DNA of 64,000 bases from NCBI RefSeq assembly GCF_002286965.1, contig NZ_NSKD01000001.1, forward strand, positions 372,001 to 436,000, in the 5' to 3' direction. Positions 62,141 through 64,000 of the stretch are shown here, piece by piece (positions within the stretch are counted from its first letter, which is position 1; the number at the start of each line of letters is the position of its first letter). The stretch comes from Halovibrio salipaludis. Its GTDB lineage: Bacteria; Pseudomonadota; Gammaproteobacteria; Pseudomonadales; Oleiphilaceae. Below the pieces are notes generated by a model. The model ran no database searches. It worked only from the letters and a program-made list of their open reading frames with translations, and had not been told where the DNA came from. A program made the translations under genes and the position numbers.

Positions 62141-64000
62141 TTACTGTTGGCTGTCCCGCCCCTCCAGAGCCTGCCGGATGAGGCCGGCCAGCTCCGGATA
62201 GAGGTTGACCGCATGGGTCACGTCCTGGTTCTTGAGGGCGCGTTCCACTTCGGCGGCCTTCTCCGTGATCAGCGGATACCCCATGGCGCCCGCCGTTCCC
62301 TTGATCTGGTGCACCTGGCGCTGCAGATCCATCCAGTGTTCATCCCGGATCGCCTGCTCCATGATGTTGAGCCGCTCGGGCAGTCCATCCAGGAACTGAT
62401 CCACCAGGTGCTGGATATCCGGATCCGGATCCGTTCCCGACTCTGAATCCGCCTCCGTCGACACCGCACCCCCCAGGTGTTTCTGCAGCAGCACCCGCAG
62501 CTGCCCGGAATCAATGGGTTTGTGGAGAACGCCGTCGCAGCCCGCTTTCTGGAGATCGTCCACTTCCGACTCATCACCAGCGGTGAAGGCGATGATCGGC
62601 CGCCGGAACCCGGTCTGGCGCAGCATACGGGTCGCCTCCGGGCCGTTCATCTCCGGCATGTGGCTGTCCATCAGCACCAGATGCACCGTTTCGCTCATGG
62701 CGGTGGACACCGCAGCGGAGCCCGTATCCACCGCCAGCACCGTCACCCCGAAGCGCGCCAGGAGCCGCTCGACCAGGCGGCGGTTATCCTCGTTGTCCTC
62801 CGCTACCAGCACCGTGCCCTGATACTGCTGCACCACCTCTGTCCTGGCCTCACTGCGCACCCGCAGGTAACGCGCCAGTGTCTCGTAGAAGCGCCGCTTG
62901 TCGATGGGCTTGGCCATGTAATCGTCACAGCCGGCTTCCTGATAGTCCTGCAGATCCTCCGCCATGACATTGGCCGTCAGGGCAACGACCGGCGTGTTGA
63001 CACCGGCTTCCCGAATGGCCCGGGTGGCGTCCCGGCCATTCATCACCGGCATCTGGATGTCCATCAGGATCAGATCCCATGCTTCGCTGCTCGCCCGCTC
63101 CAGCGCCTCGGCGCCGTTGCCCACATGGGCCACCTCGGCCCCGGTGCGGGTGATGAGCAGATCCACCAGCTTGCGGTTCACCTCGTTGTCCTCCGCCACC
63201 AGGATGCGGCCGCTCAGATGGGGCGCATGCAGCATGGGCAGCTGGCGGCGGCGCTGGGTCATCTCCGAGGCATCGCGGATCATGTGGACACCGTCCAGTG
63301 GCCCGCTGTCGATCGTGACCTCAAACTCACTGCCCTCACCATAGACACTGTCCACCCTGATATCACCGCCCAGCAACTCGGCGAGATGCCGGGAGATGCT
63401 CAGGCCCAGCCCCGTTCCCCCGTACTGGCGGGCGGTGGCGGCGGCACCCTGGGCGAAGGGGTCGAACAGGCGCTCCATCTGCTCCGGCTTCATACCGATG
63501 CCGGTGTCCACCACCCTGGCATGCAGCTTTTCCTGCTCCCGGTCGCAGCGGATCGCGATATGGATACTGCCTTTATCGGTGAACTTGAGCGCATTGCCGC
63601 ACAGGTTGATCAGGATCTGGCGGAACCGGGTCGGGTCCGTGCGGATGATCTCCGGCAGCGGGTACTCGCACTGGATGAAGAACTCGAGCCCCTTCTCCCG
63701 GGCCCTGGGGGTGAAGAAGGCACGCACCTCGTCCAGCAGCTCCGGGAGGTTGACGTTCAGGCGCTCCACCTCAAGCTTGTTCGCATCGATCTTGGAATGG
63801 TCGAGAATGTCGTTGATCAGGTCGAGAAGGTGACGCCCTGAGCGGACCACCGTCTCGGCACTGCCGCGTTTCTCGGACTCGCTGAGATCCGGTTCCATGA
63901 GGGTTTCGCCATAACCGATGATGGCCGCCAGTGGCGTGCGGATCTCGTGGCTCATGTTCGCCAGGAACTGGCTCTTGGCGGCGGCCGAATTGCGGGCGAT
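62141..64000 (-). CDS. Hybrid sensor histidine kinase with two receivers and HPt (5' partial)
   Basis: The frame runs off the right edge, so the N-terminal sensor is not seen. Visible, in order: HisKA with MSHEIRTPLAAIIGYGE, HATPase (INLCGNALKFTDKG; VVDTGIGM; GGTGLGLSIS), receiver 1 (VAEDNEVN, LILMDIQMP, AKPI), receiver 2 (VAEDNEDN, LVLMDSHMP, HKPI) and a C-terminal HPt with the phospho-accepting histidine in VHQIKGTAGAMGYP. The domain set is that of multistep phosphorelay kinases of the BarA type. An ATG at 63955 is within the HisKA domain and is not the start. Confidence 0.93.
   Translation of the reverse strand: MARNSAAAKSQFLANMSHEIRTPLAAIIGYGETLMEPDLSESEKRGSAETVVRSGRHLLDLINDILDHSKIDANKLEVERLNVNLPELLDEVRAFFTPRAREKGLEFFIQCEYPLPEIIRTDPTRFRQILINLCGNALKFTDKGSIHIAIRCDREQEKLHARVVDTGIGMKPEQMERLFDPFAQGAAATARQYGGTGLGLSISRHLAELLGGDIRVDSVYGEGSEFEVTIDSGPLDGVHMIRDASEMTQRRRQLPMLHAPHLSGRILVAEDNEVNRKLVDLLITRTGAEVAHVGNGAEALERASSEAWDLILMDIQMPVMNGRDATRAIREAGVNTPVVALTANVMAEDLQDYQEAGCDDYMAKPIDKRRFYETLARYLRVRSEARTEVVQQYQGTVLVAEDNEDNRRLVERLLARFGVTVLAVDTGSAAVSTAMSETVHLVLMDSHMPEMNGPEATRMLRQTGFRRPIIAFTAGDESEVDDLQKAGCDGVLHKPIDSGQLRVLLQKHLGGAVSTEADSESGTDPDPDIQHLVDQFLDGLPERLNIMEQAIRDEHWMDLQRQVHQIKGTAGAMGYPLITEKAAEVERALKNQDVTHAVNLYPELAGLIRQALEGRDSQQ

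Noticed and set aside
62477-63841. Long antisense open frame opposite the hybrid kinase
   Set aside because: Histidine-rich shadow of a high-GC gene with no ribosome site or recognised domain; the kinase motifs on the other strand are unmistakable.

Overview
The window reads as one contiguous chromosomal stretch of a high-GC, halophilic gammaproteobacterium. The main pointers are an ectoine-type diaminobutyrate acetyltransferase next to an ectoine-type aspartokinase, a BCCT betaine/choline-type transporter, a CvrA-like K+/H+ antiporter, three NuoL/M/N-type antiporter subunits, a sodium- or proton-driven MotAB stator and many acidic proteins. Ectothiorhodospiraceae- or Halomonas-like halophiles fit best, but the species cannot be named from the sequence alone. 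Coding density is very high. Most same-strand neighbours overlap by 1-14 nt, and several convergent neighbours run into each other. I see no tRNA, rRNA, IS element, prophage or CRISPR array.

Layout. 0-10 kb: MATE exporter (5' end outside), uroporphyrinogen-III synthase-like gene, aldehyde dehydrogenase, universal stress protein, BCCT transporter with a strong terminator, then an exonuclease/DUF294 nucleotidyltransferase pair and small unknowns. 10.2-12.6 kb: a Fur-box-preceded exbB-exbD1-exbD2-tonB operon. 12.6-20 kb: a secreted lipase-like hydrolase with a membrane-anchored partner, three antiporter-like subunits and a sirtuin. 20-28 kb: Aer-like chemoreceptor, DUF4136 lipoprotein, PAS-GGDEF-EAL protein, secreted nuclease, MarR regulator, L,D-transpeptidase, 5'-nucleotidase. 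28.4-32 kb: pdxH, phosphopantetheinyl transferase, tag, two crcB genes and two small proteins. 32-35.3 kb: a divergent group 2 sigma factor, then ectA and the ectoine aspartokinase without ectB or ectC. 35.5-37.3 kb: a tight four-gene operon of unrecognised proteins with visibly lower GC. 37.3-46 kb: a VTT-disulfide oxidoreductase fusion and a redox-flavoured region (ECF sigma factor with an anti-sigma/AhpD fusion; TetR with three operators and a second AhpD-like protein), then haloacid dehalogenase, DUF547, small membrane proteins and a solute-binding protein. 46-57 kb: macrodomain, BluB plus haloalkane dehalogenase, thioesterases, Fe-ADH, PEBP, diguanylate cyclase plus MotAB, CobW GTPase, cupin, K+/H+ antiporter. 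57-64 kb: ACT protein, phosphatase, YafK-like L,D-transpeptidase, Lpp-like lipoprotein, queC-queE, a candidate attenuator with leader peptide ahead of an 81-residue protein, and a phosphorelay operon running off the end.

The least explained items are the four-gene operon at 35.56-37.26 kb, the leader-peptide/attenuator structure at 60.6-60.9 kb, the anti-sigma/AhpD fusion, the ExbD2 lacking its pore aspartate, the unequal CrcB pair, and the sigma factor with an altered -10 recognition helix.
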